Assembly (NCBI GenBank): GCA_013288385.1
Contig: JABDBZ010000001.1
Coordinates: 1-64,000 of the forward strand
Reading direction: 5' to 3'
DNA length: 64,000 bases
DNA from: Bacteroidota bacterium
GTDB lineage: Bacteria; Bacteroidota; Bacteroidia; B-17B0; Aurantibacillaceae
The translations under genes and the position numbers were made by a program. Positions 1 to 8,745 of this stretch are shown here, piece by piece. The notes beneath the pieces are model-generated. The model worked only from the letters and a program-made list of their open reading frames with translations. It ran no database searches and was not told the origin of the DNA. How positions within the stretch are numbered: the first letter of the stretch is position 1; the number at the start of each line of letters is the position of its first letter.

Positions 1-2
1 AA

Positions 3-3000
3 TTACAATTCCAGAGTCAAGGTGTTGCGGCAAACTCTAATTTTGCTAACAAACCATATTATATGTATATTTTCCCTTCGGATTCTATACAAGGGTTTGA
101 TCAAAACGCTACGAATCAGCAAGCTTTAAACAGAAAATGTTTTGGTGTAGAATATCACATGTACAATTATTGGGAAAAAAGAAGATTTATTAAACAAAAA
201 TACAATTTAGATCCAACCAGTAATAATAATAATTCAGCGGCAAACGCAAGACCAATAATTAATCCAACAGCAAATATTAATTCTGCTCCTTGCGTTAATG
301 AAGATTTTGAGGCTTCTCCCGCAACTCTTTTAACAACGGCGGCTTCTGCAATAAATAATACTTTAACAGGATGGCAGGTTACTAATGGTAATACACAAGT
401 AAATCCTTATGATAATTGTTTAAATAACAATATATGTACGAGTTCTGGCTGTACTTATGCTTGGGTTCGTCAAACTCCTTGGACTCCACCGGCACAAACA
501 AATTTAGGAACAATAACTGCATCCCCTTTTGGTGGTAATAACGTGTTGCAAATGAGTGATGATTTAGCAGGAGGTAAAGCGGTTGCAATTCAGCAAACTT
601 TTCCTGTTACAGCTTCTAACTGTTTGTTTCAATTAGCTTTCAGAGCGTCTTTATTATCTGGTCATGCTTGTTGTCAAAATCCATATATTAAAATTACTGT
701 TATTGATTGTTTTAATAACGTATTAACTTGTCCTGCAGTCAATGTTCAGCCTCCCGGACCAAGTTGTGCTTCTGTTGTTGCAACTGGTTGGCAAACTAAT
801 TCAAATACTTGGGTAAGTTATACTCCTAATTGGATTATCAAATCGTTAGATCTTACACCTTATTTGAATTCATGTGTTACTATAAAAATTGAAGTAGGTG
901 ATTGCCCTTACGGCGGTCATTTTGGAACTGCTTATATTGATTCTCAATGTTTACCAATGAACGTGAATGTTAATAGTATCAATTTCCCTGCAGGTAATCC
1001 AATAGTTGCAATAGCTGCCTGTGGTGTTTTAACAGCTTCAATTACAGCGCCTCCCGGACTAGGGCCTTATCAGTGGATTGGCCCAATTAGCAGTACGGTA
1101 ACAAATCAAACGAATCAAACTATTTATACAACTGTACCGGGCAACTATACATTAATTATGAATCCTCCGGGAAGTTGTGCCCCTATTACCAAAACCTTAA
1201 GTTTACAGTTTGGTAGTTTCCCTACTGCTAATTTCTCCGTCGCAAATAACTGTACAACATATACAATTACAAATACAGGTAGTCCTGCACCTGCTATACA
1301 AAGTTATTCATTTACCGGGCCTGGTGCTCCTGTCAGTTTCACAACAACAAACAGTACGAGTGTTGTAAACTTTGCTCCAAATACAACCTATACGATTTGG
1401 CAAACAGTTACAAATGCACAGAACTGTCCTTCTACACATTCAATGGTCATAACAACACCTAATGGACCTTCACCTGCGTTTACAGCGAGTCCTTCTTTTA
1501 CTTTATGTATCGGCCAAAATCCTACATTTAGCGCGGTAACATCCGCAGGCTCGCATACTTATTCATTTGCGTCAAATACTATATCGCCTGCGACTATATT
1601 TACAGATCCTGCGGGACCAGTTACTTTTGCATCTCCAGGAACTTACACTGTAACTCATACAATAAATAATGCAGGTTGTATTGCTTCAACCAGCTCAGTA
1701 GTTGTTATTAATTCACTTCCTACAGCAACGGTCAATGCTATTTCTCCATTATGTATAGGAAGTTCTGCTACACTAAATGCGATTGGTGGTCCCGGACAAC
1801 TTACCTGGACAGGCCCTGCTGCATATTCTGCCCCTGGCCCTACTGCTCAAGTAGGTAATTTTCAACCAGCTAACGCAGGTATTTATACTCTAACAATCAA
1901 TAACTTTGGTTGCATTACCACTAAAACGGTATTGGTAACTTCTCCTGTGGGTCCAACAATTACTGTGTCTAATAATGGTCCGGTTTGCGTTGGTAGTCCA
2001 TTAGTTTTAACTGCAACTTGGCCTGCATCAATAGTTCCAGTTTGGTATTATTGGTATACTTATATACCTGCTCCATACTATTATAGTTATGGAAATTATA
2101 ATGTTGCTCAATATACAGTTACCCCAAGTGCAGCTTTAACAGATGCTGTCCCTATGGTGTTTTGGATACAATTAAATAATAACTGCCCAACTGTTACTTA
2201 TACAACAAACGTGTCTGTAATTACTTTAACTACACCGGTTGTTAGTAATACTGGTCCTTATTGCCCTGGTGCAAATATTCAATTGAATTCGAATATTTAT
2301 ACAGCAACAACATTTACTTGGACAGGACCAAACTCTTATTCTCAAACATCGGTTCAGAATCCGCAAATAACAAATGCAAGTGCTGCCGTTGCTGGTCCAT
2401 ATACGATCACAACTGGTGCCGGAAGCTGTAAAAAATCTGCAGTAACAACTGTTTCGGTTTACCCAAATCCTAATGCTTTGGCTGGTAGTAATAGTCCTGT
2501 GTGTTTAGGCCAATCAATTAATCTTACTTCAAATGCAGCTTCTACTTATACTTGGTCTGGTCCAAACGCATTTAGTTCTAATTTACAAAATCCAAGTATT
2601 GCCAATTCATCTTTATTAATGGCGGGTACGTATACATTAAAAATAACAACTGCTCAAGGCTGTACTGCTGTTACCACAGTTACCGTTGGCGTTCTCACTC
2701 CAACAACTTCTGCAAGTAATACCGGACCATATTGTTCTGGTGCAAATATTCAATTGAATTCACCGGCAGCTACTTCTTATTCTTGGACTGGTCCAAATGC
2801 ATTTACTTCAAATGCACAAAATCCAATAATTGCTAATTCAAGTACGATTGCATCTGGTAATTACACAATTGTTGCTGCAATAGGTACATGCTCTGCTATG
2901 GCTACAACTTCGGTTACAGTTTATTCTTTACCTACTCCAACTGCGATAAATACTGGCCCTTATTGTGTGAATCAAAATATCCAATTAAGTGTAAACGCAT

Positions 3001-6000
3001 TTAATACTTATACGTGGTCTGGACCAAACACATATGTTTCAAATGCTCAGAACCCTTCAATAACTACCGCGTCAGTTATAAATGGCGGAAACTATACTGT
3101 TGTTGTTGTTGATGCGCATGGTTGTGTAAACTCTACAACAACAAATGTTGTTGTTAATCCTTTACCTGTTATAACTGTAAATAATCCGACGGCTTGTATA
3201 AATGGAAACATAACATTAACGTCGAGTGCTGCTTCAAGTTATACCTGGGCTGGTCCTCTTGCATTTGCTTCCGCGCTTCAAAATCCATCAATTACTAATG
3301 TAACACCTGCTATGAGTGGTAACTATACAATAACTCAAACAAGTGGTTTTGGTTGTGTTAACTCAGCAATTGCAGTTGTTTCGGTAGTTCCTCTTCCAAC
3401 TGTTTCTATTGTGGGAACAAATACATTATGTTCTCAAAACTTTAACGGATCACCAAACACAGTAATTATTACTGCTAGTGGTGCGAGTAGTTATATTTGG
3501 ACAATGCCTGTTGGTTTTATAGGATCACCAAGTTTAACCCAATCGTCACTTACATTGAATCCACCTGTTACAGCAGTTCAAACTGTTGCTCAACTTTCAG
3601 TAACAGGAACTGCAGCTTATGGCTGTAGCACAAGTGCAGTTTATAATGTAACGGTTGTTCCTAATCCAACAATTGTTCCTGCTCCTGCAACATCAAGTGT
3701 TTGTCAAGGTGTGAGTATAAATTTATCAGTAGGTGGAGCAAGCACATATACTTGGTCGCCTAGTGCAACTTTAAATACTAATACCGGACCATCAGTTATT
3801 GCTAGTTCAAGTATTACAACAGTTTATAGTATCATTGGATCTGATCAAGGATGTAATAGTGCAACACAAAACTCTACACTTAATGTGGTTGCTAATCCAA
3901 CTGTAGTAATTACCCCAGGTCAACCTACAATATGTATTGGACAAAGTATAGCATTAATAGCATCTGGGGCAAGTACATATTCTTGGACACCTAATACTGC
4001 TTTAAGTGCAACTACAGGCGCAATAGTTAATGCTAACCCTACTGTTAACATGACATATTCAGTTTTAGGATCACAAGCCACATGTACAAATATTGCTGCG
4101 GTTACAGTAACAGTATTAAGTTTACCTATTATAAATGTAACTCCAAGTAGTCCTACATTATGTATGAATGGGTTTAATGGCTCACCAAATACAGTAGTGT
4201 TTGCTGCAACAGGTGCCGTAACTTATACTTGGGGTGGTTTTATGGGTATGACTGCTAATCAAACAACAGGTACTTCAATTATTGCTACATCTATATTACA
4301 GTCTGCAGCATTATCGGGTACTGTTTTAGGGTTTGACGGCTCATGTTATAATACAGGTACATATAATGCTTTAGCAGTGCCGAACCCAACAATCAGTGTT
4401 ACATCTAATAGTATGTGTTCCGGCACAACTGCTCAACTTATTGCAAGTGGTGCAAATGCTTATAACTGGTCGCCAGGTAATAATTTAAATTCTACAACTG
4501 CTGCAACTGTTATTGCAAATCCAAGTGGAAACACAATTTACAATGTTTTTGGTTCAGTAGCAGGTTGTAACAGTTCGTCAGAGTCATCAACTGTTACAGT
4601 TGTTGCAAATCCGGTAATTGTTGTATCCCCTGTAACCCCAACAATTTGTGAAGGAGGATCAATTGGGTTAACTGCTTTCGGTGCTACTGATTATACTTGG
4701 TCACCATCATCTTCGTTAAACGCTAGTAACGGTAATTTTGTAATTGCTTCGCCTATCGTTACAACAGATTATTTGGTTATTGGTTCAGCAGCATCTTGTA
4801 CTTCATCTACAATTAGGCAAGTGCAAGTGACTCCATTACCACATTTATCAGTTGTTGCGGAGCGTACTGTATTATGTAAAGGAGAAAAAACAACTCTCAA
4901 CGCAAATGGATCTACTACTTATACATGGATGCCTTTTGGTGCAGTGCCTGATCAATTTTCTAACTTTAATACTATTTCGCCAACATTAACCACGGTATAT
5001 TCATTAATAGGGAATAATGGTCCTTGTACTGCAACTCTTCAAGTGCCTATTACTGTTTTGAATTTGCCGATATTAGAGTTATCTACTAATTTGCAAAAGA
5101 TCTGTTTAGGAAATAATACCAGTATATTGGCTTCTGGGGCAGATAGCTATACATGGACGCCTAACATCAATATGAATATTATATCGGCTAATGTAGCTGT
5201 TGTTAATCCTAGCGTATCAACAAACTATACGGTTATGGGTGTTAATTACTCTGGAACTGTTGCGTGTGAAATGACAAAAGAAATATTGATTGATGTTGTT
5301 CAAACTGTTAGCCCATCTATTAGTCGCAGCGTAGCAATTTGTCAAGGTGAATCAACTAAATTAACTGCTGGCGGAAGCGATAGTTATGTATGGACACCTG
5401 CAATGGGATTAAATAATACTTTAACTGCTCAACCATATGCTAATCCAAGAGAAACAACAGTTTATACTGTTCAGGTTTCTAACGGCGGATTCTGCGGAGC
5501 TACAGCAACTGTATTAGTTCAGGTGAACGAAACTCCAACAGTAAATGCAGGACCTGATATGATTTATAATGTTGATGATCCAATGTATTTGGATGCTAAA
5601 GGTACAGGTACATTAACGTGGATATTTGGAGATGGAATTTTATGTAAAGATTGTCCTAACTCACAAATTATGCCGCAAAATAGTGGATGTTATCAAATTC
5701 AAGCTGTAACTAATCAAGGTTGTAAAGCGGTTGATGAGGTTTGTATAGAAGTTACAAAGGATTACAATATTTATATTCCAAATACATTTACACCTAATTA
5801 CGATGGTTTAAATGATTTATTCTTGGTTTATGGTACAGGTATAACAAAACTTGAAATGTCAATTTTTGACAGATGGGGAGCTAAGTTATATACGTCAAAC
5901 GATCAATTAAAAGGATGGGATGGCACTGTTAAAGGTGAAGAAAGTAAACAGGATGTTTATACATACGTAGTTACTTTTACATCTATTGATAGTAAACAAC

Positions 6001-6035
6001 ATACTAAAACTGGTCACGTAACTTTATTAAGATAG
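3..6035 (+). CDS. Giant cell-surface protein with tandem Ig-like repeats and C-terminal CHU_C (T9SS type B) domain; 5' end outside window
   Basis: The frame stays open from base 3 through the ATG at 63, with no stop before the window edge, so the true start and the signal peptide lie outside. About 2010 residues are visible. After a Cys-rich N-terminal part (about 300-960) come PKD/Ig-like modules. Five modules of about 225 nt (2230-3390) carry a YTW[ST]GPN core, then about seven (3660-5540) carry a YTWxP core. Each module has one Cys near its start and another near its end. A last PKD-like segment precedes the CHU_C domain (about 5760-6030; NTFTPNYDGLNDLF and FDRWG motifs), which in Bacteroidota directs export by T9SS and surface attachment. 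Likely an adhesin or matrix protein; the ligand cannot be told. It converges on a gldM paralogue across a shared terminator. Confidence 0.9.
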   Translation, partial: LQFQSQGVAANSNFANKPYYMYIFPSDSIQGFDQNATNQQALNRKCFGVEYHMYNYWEKRRFIKQKYNLDPTSNNNNSAANARPIINPTANINSAPCVNEDFEASPATLLTTAASAINNTLTGWQVTNGNTQVNPYDNCLNNNICTSSGCTYAWVRQTPWTPPAQTNLGTITASPFGGNNVLQMSDDLAGGKAVAIQQTFPVTASNCLFQLAFRASLLSGHACCQNPYIKITVIDCFNNVLTCPAVNVQPPGPSCASVVATGWQTNSNTWVSYTPNWIIKSLDLTPYLNSCVTIKIEVGDCPYGGHFGTAYIDSQCLPMNVNVNSINFPAGNPIVAIAACGVLTASITAPPGLGPYQWIGPISSTVTNQTNQTIYTTVPGNYTLIMNPPGSCAPITKTLSLQFGSFPTANFSVANNCTTYTITNTGSPAPAIQSYSFTGPGAPVSFTTTNSTSVVNFAPNTTYTIWQTVTNAQNCPSTHSMVITTPNGPSPAFTASPSFTLCIGQNPTFSAVTSAGSHTYSFASNTISPATIFTDPAGPVTFASPGTYTVTHTINNAGCIASTSSVVVINSLPTATVNAISPLCIGSSATLNAIGGPGQLTWTGPAAYSAPGPTAQVGNFQPANAGIYTLTINNFGCITTKTVLVTSPVGPTITVSNNGPVCVGSPLVLTATWPASIVPVWYYWYTYIPAPYYYSYGNYNVAQYTVTPSAALTDAVPMVFWIQLNNNCPTVTYTTNVSVITLTTPVVSNTGPYCPGANIQLNSNIYTATTFTWTGPNSYSQTSVQNPQITNASAAVAGPYTITTGAGSCKKSAVTTVSVYPNPNALAGSNSPVCLGQSINLTSNAASTYTWSGPNAFSSNLQNPSIANSSLLMAGTYTLKITTAQGCTAVTTVTVGVLTPTTSASNTGPYCSGANIQLNSPAATSYSWTGPNAFTSNAQNPIIANSSTIASGNYTIVAAIGTCSAMATTSVTVYSLPTPTAINTGPYCVNQNIQLSVNAFNTYTWSGPNTYVSNAQNPSITTASVINGGNYTVVVVDAHGCVNSTTTNVVVNPLPVITVNNPTACINGNITLTSSAASSYTWAGPLAFASALQNPSITNVTPAMSGNYTITQTSGFGCVNSAIAVVSVVPLPTVSIVGTNTLCSQNFNGSPNTVIITASGASSYIWTMPVGFIGSPSLTQSSLTLNPPVTAVQTVAQLSVTGTAAYGCSTSAVYNVTVVPNPTIVPAPATSSVCQGVSINLSVGGASTYTWSPSATLNTNTGPSVIASSSITTVYSIIGSDQGCNSATQNSTLNVVANPTVVITPGQPTICIGQSIALIASGASTYSWTPNTALSATTGAIVNANPTVNMTYSVLGSQATCTNIAAVTVTVLSLPIINVTPSSPTLCMNGFNGSPNTVVFAATGAVTYTWGGFMGMTANQTTGTSIIATSILQSAALSGTVLGFDGSCYNTGTYNALAVPNPTISVTSNSMCSGTTAQLIASGANAYNWSPGNNLNSTTAATVIANPSGNTIYNVFGSVAGCNSSSESSTVTVVANPVIVVSPVTPTICEGGSIGLTAFGATDYTWSPSSSLNASNGNFVIASPIVTTDYLVIGSAASCTSSTIRQVQVTPLPHLSVVAERTVLCKGEKTTLNANGSTTYTWMPFGAVPDQFSNFNTISPTLTTVYSLIGNNGPCTATLQVPITVLNLPILELSTNLQKICLGNNTSILASGADSYTWTPNINMNIISANVAVVNPSVSTNYTVMGVNYSGTVACEMTKEILIDVVQTVSPSISRSVAICQGESTKLTAGGSDSYVWTPAMGLNNTLTAQPYANPRETTVYTVQVSNGGFCGATATVLVQVNETPTVNAGPDMIYNVDDPMYLDAKGTGTLTWIFGDGILCKDCPNSQIMPQNSGCYQIQAVTNQGCKAVDEVCIEVTKDYNIYIPNTFTPNYDGLNDLFLVYGTGITKLEMSIFDRWGAKLYTSNDQLKGWDGTVKGEESKQDVYTYVVTFTSIDSKQHTKTGHVTLLR

Positions 6036-6055
6036 ATCTAGTTTTGATAAAAAAT

Positions 6056-6090
6056 AAAAGTCCTGCAATTTATTTGCAGGACTTTTTTTT
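6056..6090. terminator. Bidirectional intrinsic terminator
   Basis: A 13-bp perfect stem (AAAAGTCCTGCAA with its complement) around a 5-nt loop is followed by T8 on the plus strand and preceded by an A-run that serves the minus strand. It sits between the convergent stop codons at 6035 and 6094. Confidence 0.9.
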
Positions 6091-6093
6091 GTT

Positions 6094-7761
6094 TTATCCT
6101 TTTCGTTTTATAATAACATCAGGAGCAGTTACATTTTGTCCATTTATATTGACTTTAATTCCTTCGATGAAAACACGTTTTCCAATGGAGGTTCGTCGAA
6201 TAATATCTTTTGCTTTGTCAGTCAAAATTGAATTTGAAATAGTTTCTGAAGTTAGTACACCATTTCTGTCATAGCCGGTAATTGTAGCTTCTTTAATGAC
6301 TGCATTAATCGGAAATTCGAAACCTAAGCAAACTGCTCCTATCGATGAAATAGCAGACAATTCATTTAGTTTCATTTCAAGAGTTGAGAGTACTGGTTTA
6401 CCATTGATTTTAGCAATTGGAGAAGGAATTGATTTAACCCGAAATATTTTTGGTGCGCCTTGTTGTTTTAATCCTTCAGGTGTTTTTGCAGAAACCGTTA
6501 AGTAACACGTTCCGGTAGTTGCAGCATTAATAATATATTTTCCTGCTGTAGTTTGCTTTAATTTTGCACCGCACCCAGAAATATTTACTACGAGATCGGT
6601 AGGCGCAAAACCGGCAGCTGAAGCGGTTACCGGGTTATCAACCCCAACGTACATTACATTCATATTGTCGGCTCCAATTGCACTAAAAGGTGAAGCCACC
6701 ATGTATGAATAATTAAAAGGATAATAATCATTTTCACCTTTTGGGTTTTTATATTCTATTACACCTTTAAAGGATTGCGAACCTTGACCTGCTCCAATTA
6801 CCTCGTATTTTCCAATACCATCAGAAATTGAAATAGGAGACCCGGCTGTTAAAAGTTTATGGTGAATACTATCATACTCTGCGCCAATCAATACTTTCAT
6901 GCGATCGGCCGATAATTCATTACTTGAAGCAGATAAAAGAATGTCCGCTTTAAAATGCTCTCCGCTTAAAATGTAGGCACTCGGTGCTAAAACTTTTGCC
7001 TGAAGTTTATTTACTTTGAATAAATATTTACTTGAGGAGGCAGCCAATACTCTGAATAATTCTGATTCAACATTTTTTAAATCTGTTTGCAACTTATCAA
7101 AGTTAGTGATCACTGCAGCAGTTGGAATATTGTAAAAGTTTTCGAGTTCCCAATTCATATGAATACCATCAACAGTCATGTTTCTATCAATAGGCACAAT
7201 AGTTTTTGCTGTTTCAATTAAGCTCTTACTGTCTACATCATCTAATTGCTTTTTATTTTTTAAATCTGCAATCATCTGGTTTAATTCAGAACTTAAATTA
7301 TTTAATTTTTGTTTCAAATCGTAAGCACTGTATCGAGATGTTTTTGGGTTAGCTTCATCACTTCCAATGAATAGCTGAGTGGGCGTATCATAATCATCTA
7401 ATTTTTTCATGAAGCGAAGCTGGACAGTATCGGGTTTGTTTGTTTTTTCTGTTTCACTTATTAAAATGTATTTCATACTATCAACATAATGAATCATTTT
7501 TTCAATTTTGTTTTTTGATTCAACACATTTTTCATAATAAGGTTTGGCTTCTAAATTCCCTTGTTTTACATAATCTCCAAAGGCTTTTTCAATTTGTTGG
7601 TTGTTGTTAGAAATGATCTGTTTTGATTTATCAATGCTTTCATCAACTGTAATGAAACCTTTTAGAACCTGATCAGAAACATTCATTGCTAATAAAGCTG
7701 TAAGCACGAGGTACATCATGCTAATCATTTTTTGGCGAGGTGATTCTTTTTGTGATGACAT
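6094..7761 (-). CDS. GldM-family protein, solitary paralogue
   Basis: GldM is the inner-membrane-anchored periplasmic shaft of the T9SS/gliding motor; it pairs with GldL and contacts the GldK/GldN ring. This 555-residue protein opens with the GldM signature ESPRQKMISMMYLVLTALLA (one transmembrane helix at about residues 12-30) and aligns over its whole length with the gldM at 59136-60782, including ENFYxxPxAAVITN, the DI(F/L)LxASS block and a similar C-terminus. Unlike that copy it has no gldK, gldL or gldN beside it. It converges on the giant T9SS substrate gene. It may be an alternative motor shaft or a specialised export variant; that is inference. Start is the ATG at 7761. An inverted repeat (ATCTAAT/ATTAGAT) lies about 30 nt upstream at 7788-7810. 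Confidence 0.9.
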   Translation of the reverse strand: MSSQKESPRQKMISMMYLVLTALLAMNVSDQVLKGFITVDESIDKSKQIISNNNQQIEKAFGDYVKQGNLEAKPYYEKCVESKNKIEKMIHYVDSMKYILISETEKTNKPDTVQLRFMKKLDDYDTPTQLFIGSDEANPKTSRYSAYDLKQKLNNLSSELNQMIADLKNKKQLDDVDSKSLIETAKTIVPIDRNMTVDGIHMNWELENFYNIPTAAVITNFDKLQTDLKNVESELFRVLAASSSKYLFKVNKLQAKVLAPSAYILSGEHFKADILLSASSNELSADRMKVLIGAEYDSIHHKLLTAGSPISISDGIGKYEVIGAGQGSQSFKGVIEYKNPKGENDYYPFNYSYMVASPFSAIGADNMNVMYVGVDNPVTASAAGFAPTDLVVNISGCGAKLKQTTAGKYIINAATTGTCYLTVSAKTPEGLKQQGAPKIFRVKSIPSPIAKINGKPVLSTLEMKLNELSAISSIGAVCLGFEFPINAVIKEATITGYDRNGVLTSETISNSILTDKAKDIIRRTSIGKRVFIEGIKVNINGQNVTAPDVIIKRKG

Positions 7762-8126
7762 AATAAATTTGTTTTGGTATCACTCATAATCTAATCGAAA
7801 GAAATTAGATACGCTTTATTTTGAAATAAATTTTAAAAAATGGTGAAGAAATAATTTTGAAATAAAAATGTAACGAAATAAAAATTTGCTGTTATAGCGC
7901 ATGTTAAAACATTTAAATTCATCACTGATCATCTGGAAATAATTTATTAAAAAATCATTTAAAGTAAATAGATTTATGTTAAATGATGACCCGAGAATGT
8001 GCTATGAAACCTTGATAAATGTGGTAAGTCACGGTTTTATCACAAAAAATATACTTTTTAGCTTTATAAATTATAATCAGTAAAAATAACTTGTTTTTAA
8101 AGCAATTATTTTGTTAAATTGCGTTA
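7762..8126. other. Divergent intergenic region upstream of the gldM paralogue and a small membrane protein gene
   Basis: A very AT-rich spacer that must hold the promoters of both flanking genes. The only structure I see is the short inverted repeat ATCTAAT-N9-ATTAGAT at 7788-7810, close to the gldM-like start. I found no full TTG-N19-TAnnTTTG promoter and no convincing ORF or RNA gene. Confidence 0.5.
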
Positions 8127-8171
8127 CTGAAAATTAAGAATATAATCGCTTTCTTTTTATGCGGCATTTTT

Positions 8172-8648
8172 GTGTTGTATGTTTTTGCTTTTTCTCCAGT
8201 TTTATTATGGATGAAAAGTGAGATCAAAACCGAAATGAAACAAAAAATAAATGATCACTCGATAGATTCTGAATCTACTTTATTATATTTTAACGAACAG
8301 GAATTTAAAGCGATTCAGTGGATGGATGAATCTGAATTCATTTCTGACGGTGTTTTGTATGATCTTTTAAATATTGATAAAAAAGAAAATGGTCAGTACA
8401 TTCTTAAAGTAGTTTCAGATAAAGAAGAAAGAGAAGTAATGAAAACAATATCTGATAATTCAGATAATAATTCCTCAACTAATAAATGTACTCATTTGTT
8501 ATTTCAACTTTTCTCTCAATACTGTTCAACCCATGAAACTATTAATTTGTATAATTATCATAGTATAATACAAATAAGTTTTACTTACTTAAATCTCTAT
8601 TCCTATTTAGATTTCAAGAAAATTTCTACCCCACCTAAGCTAGTTTAG
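8172..8648 (+). CDS. Small membrane-anchored protein of unknown function, upstream of a TonB receptor
   Basis: 158 residues from the GTG at 8172. The frame is open upstream to a TAA at 8115, and adding those codons gives one 23-residue hydrophobic helix followed by a charged segment (MKSEIKTEMKQK). The true start is therefore probably a non-ATG codon between 8118 and 8142. After the helix come a soluble acidic domain, a Cys/His-containing stretch (about residues 106-120) and a C-terminus ending in TPPK. From memory, proteins of this plan (anchor, WxDExEFxxxGxxYD-like middle, PP-rich tail) often precede TonB receptors in Bacteroidota; I know no function. Probably co-transcribed with the receptor, whose ATG is 97 nt downstream. 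Confidence 0.65.
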   Translation: MLYVFAFSPVLLWMKSEIKTEMKQKINDHSIDSESTLLYFNEQEFKAIQWMDESEFISDGVLYDLLNIDKKENGQYILKVVSDKEEREVMKTISDNSDNNSSTNKCTHLLFQLFSQYCSTHETINLYNYHSIIQISFTYLNLYSYLDFKKISTPPKLV

Positions 8649-8661
8649 TTAAACGCTTCTC

Positions 8662-8703
8662 TTCTTGTAATAAATTTAAATCAAGTCTTTCTTGTTACAA
8701 GAA
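8662..8703. promoter_or_regulatory. Inverted-repeat cluster before the TonB receptor gene
   Basis: TTCTTG-TTA-CAAGAA (8689-8703) is a 6-bp dyad, and a further TTCTTG half-site lies at 8662-8667. It is placed 40-80 nt before the receptor start, where an operator for a metal or nutrient regulator would be plausible. Function is inferred from position only. Confidence 0.3.
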
Positions 8704-8745
8704 TTAATTAAGTCCTTTTCTAATATTTTATTTAATTATTTAAAA

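Noticed and set aside
1-6035. Tandem DNA repeats in the giant gene as a CRISPR array
   Set aside because: The repetition is at protein level with about 225-nt units and variable DNA. There are no short direct repeats with unique spacers, and no cas genes in the window.
8692-8745. TTG-initiated N-terminal extension of the TonB receptor
   Set aside because: It would place 18 residues before a perfect signal peptide and runs through the TTCTTG dyad; the ATG at 8746 is preferred.
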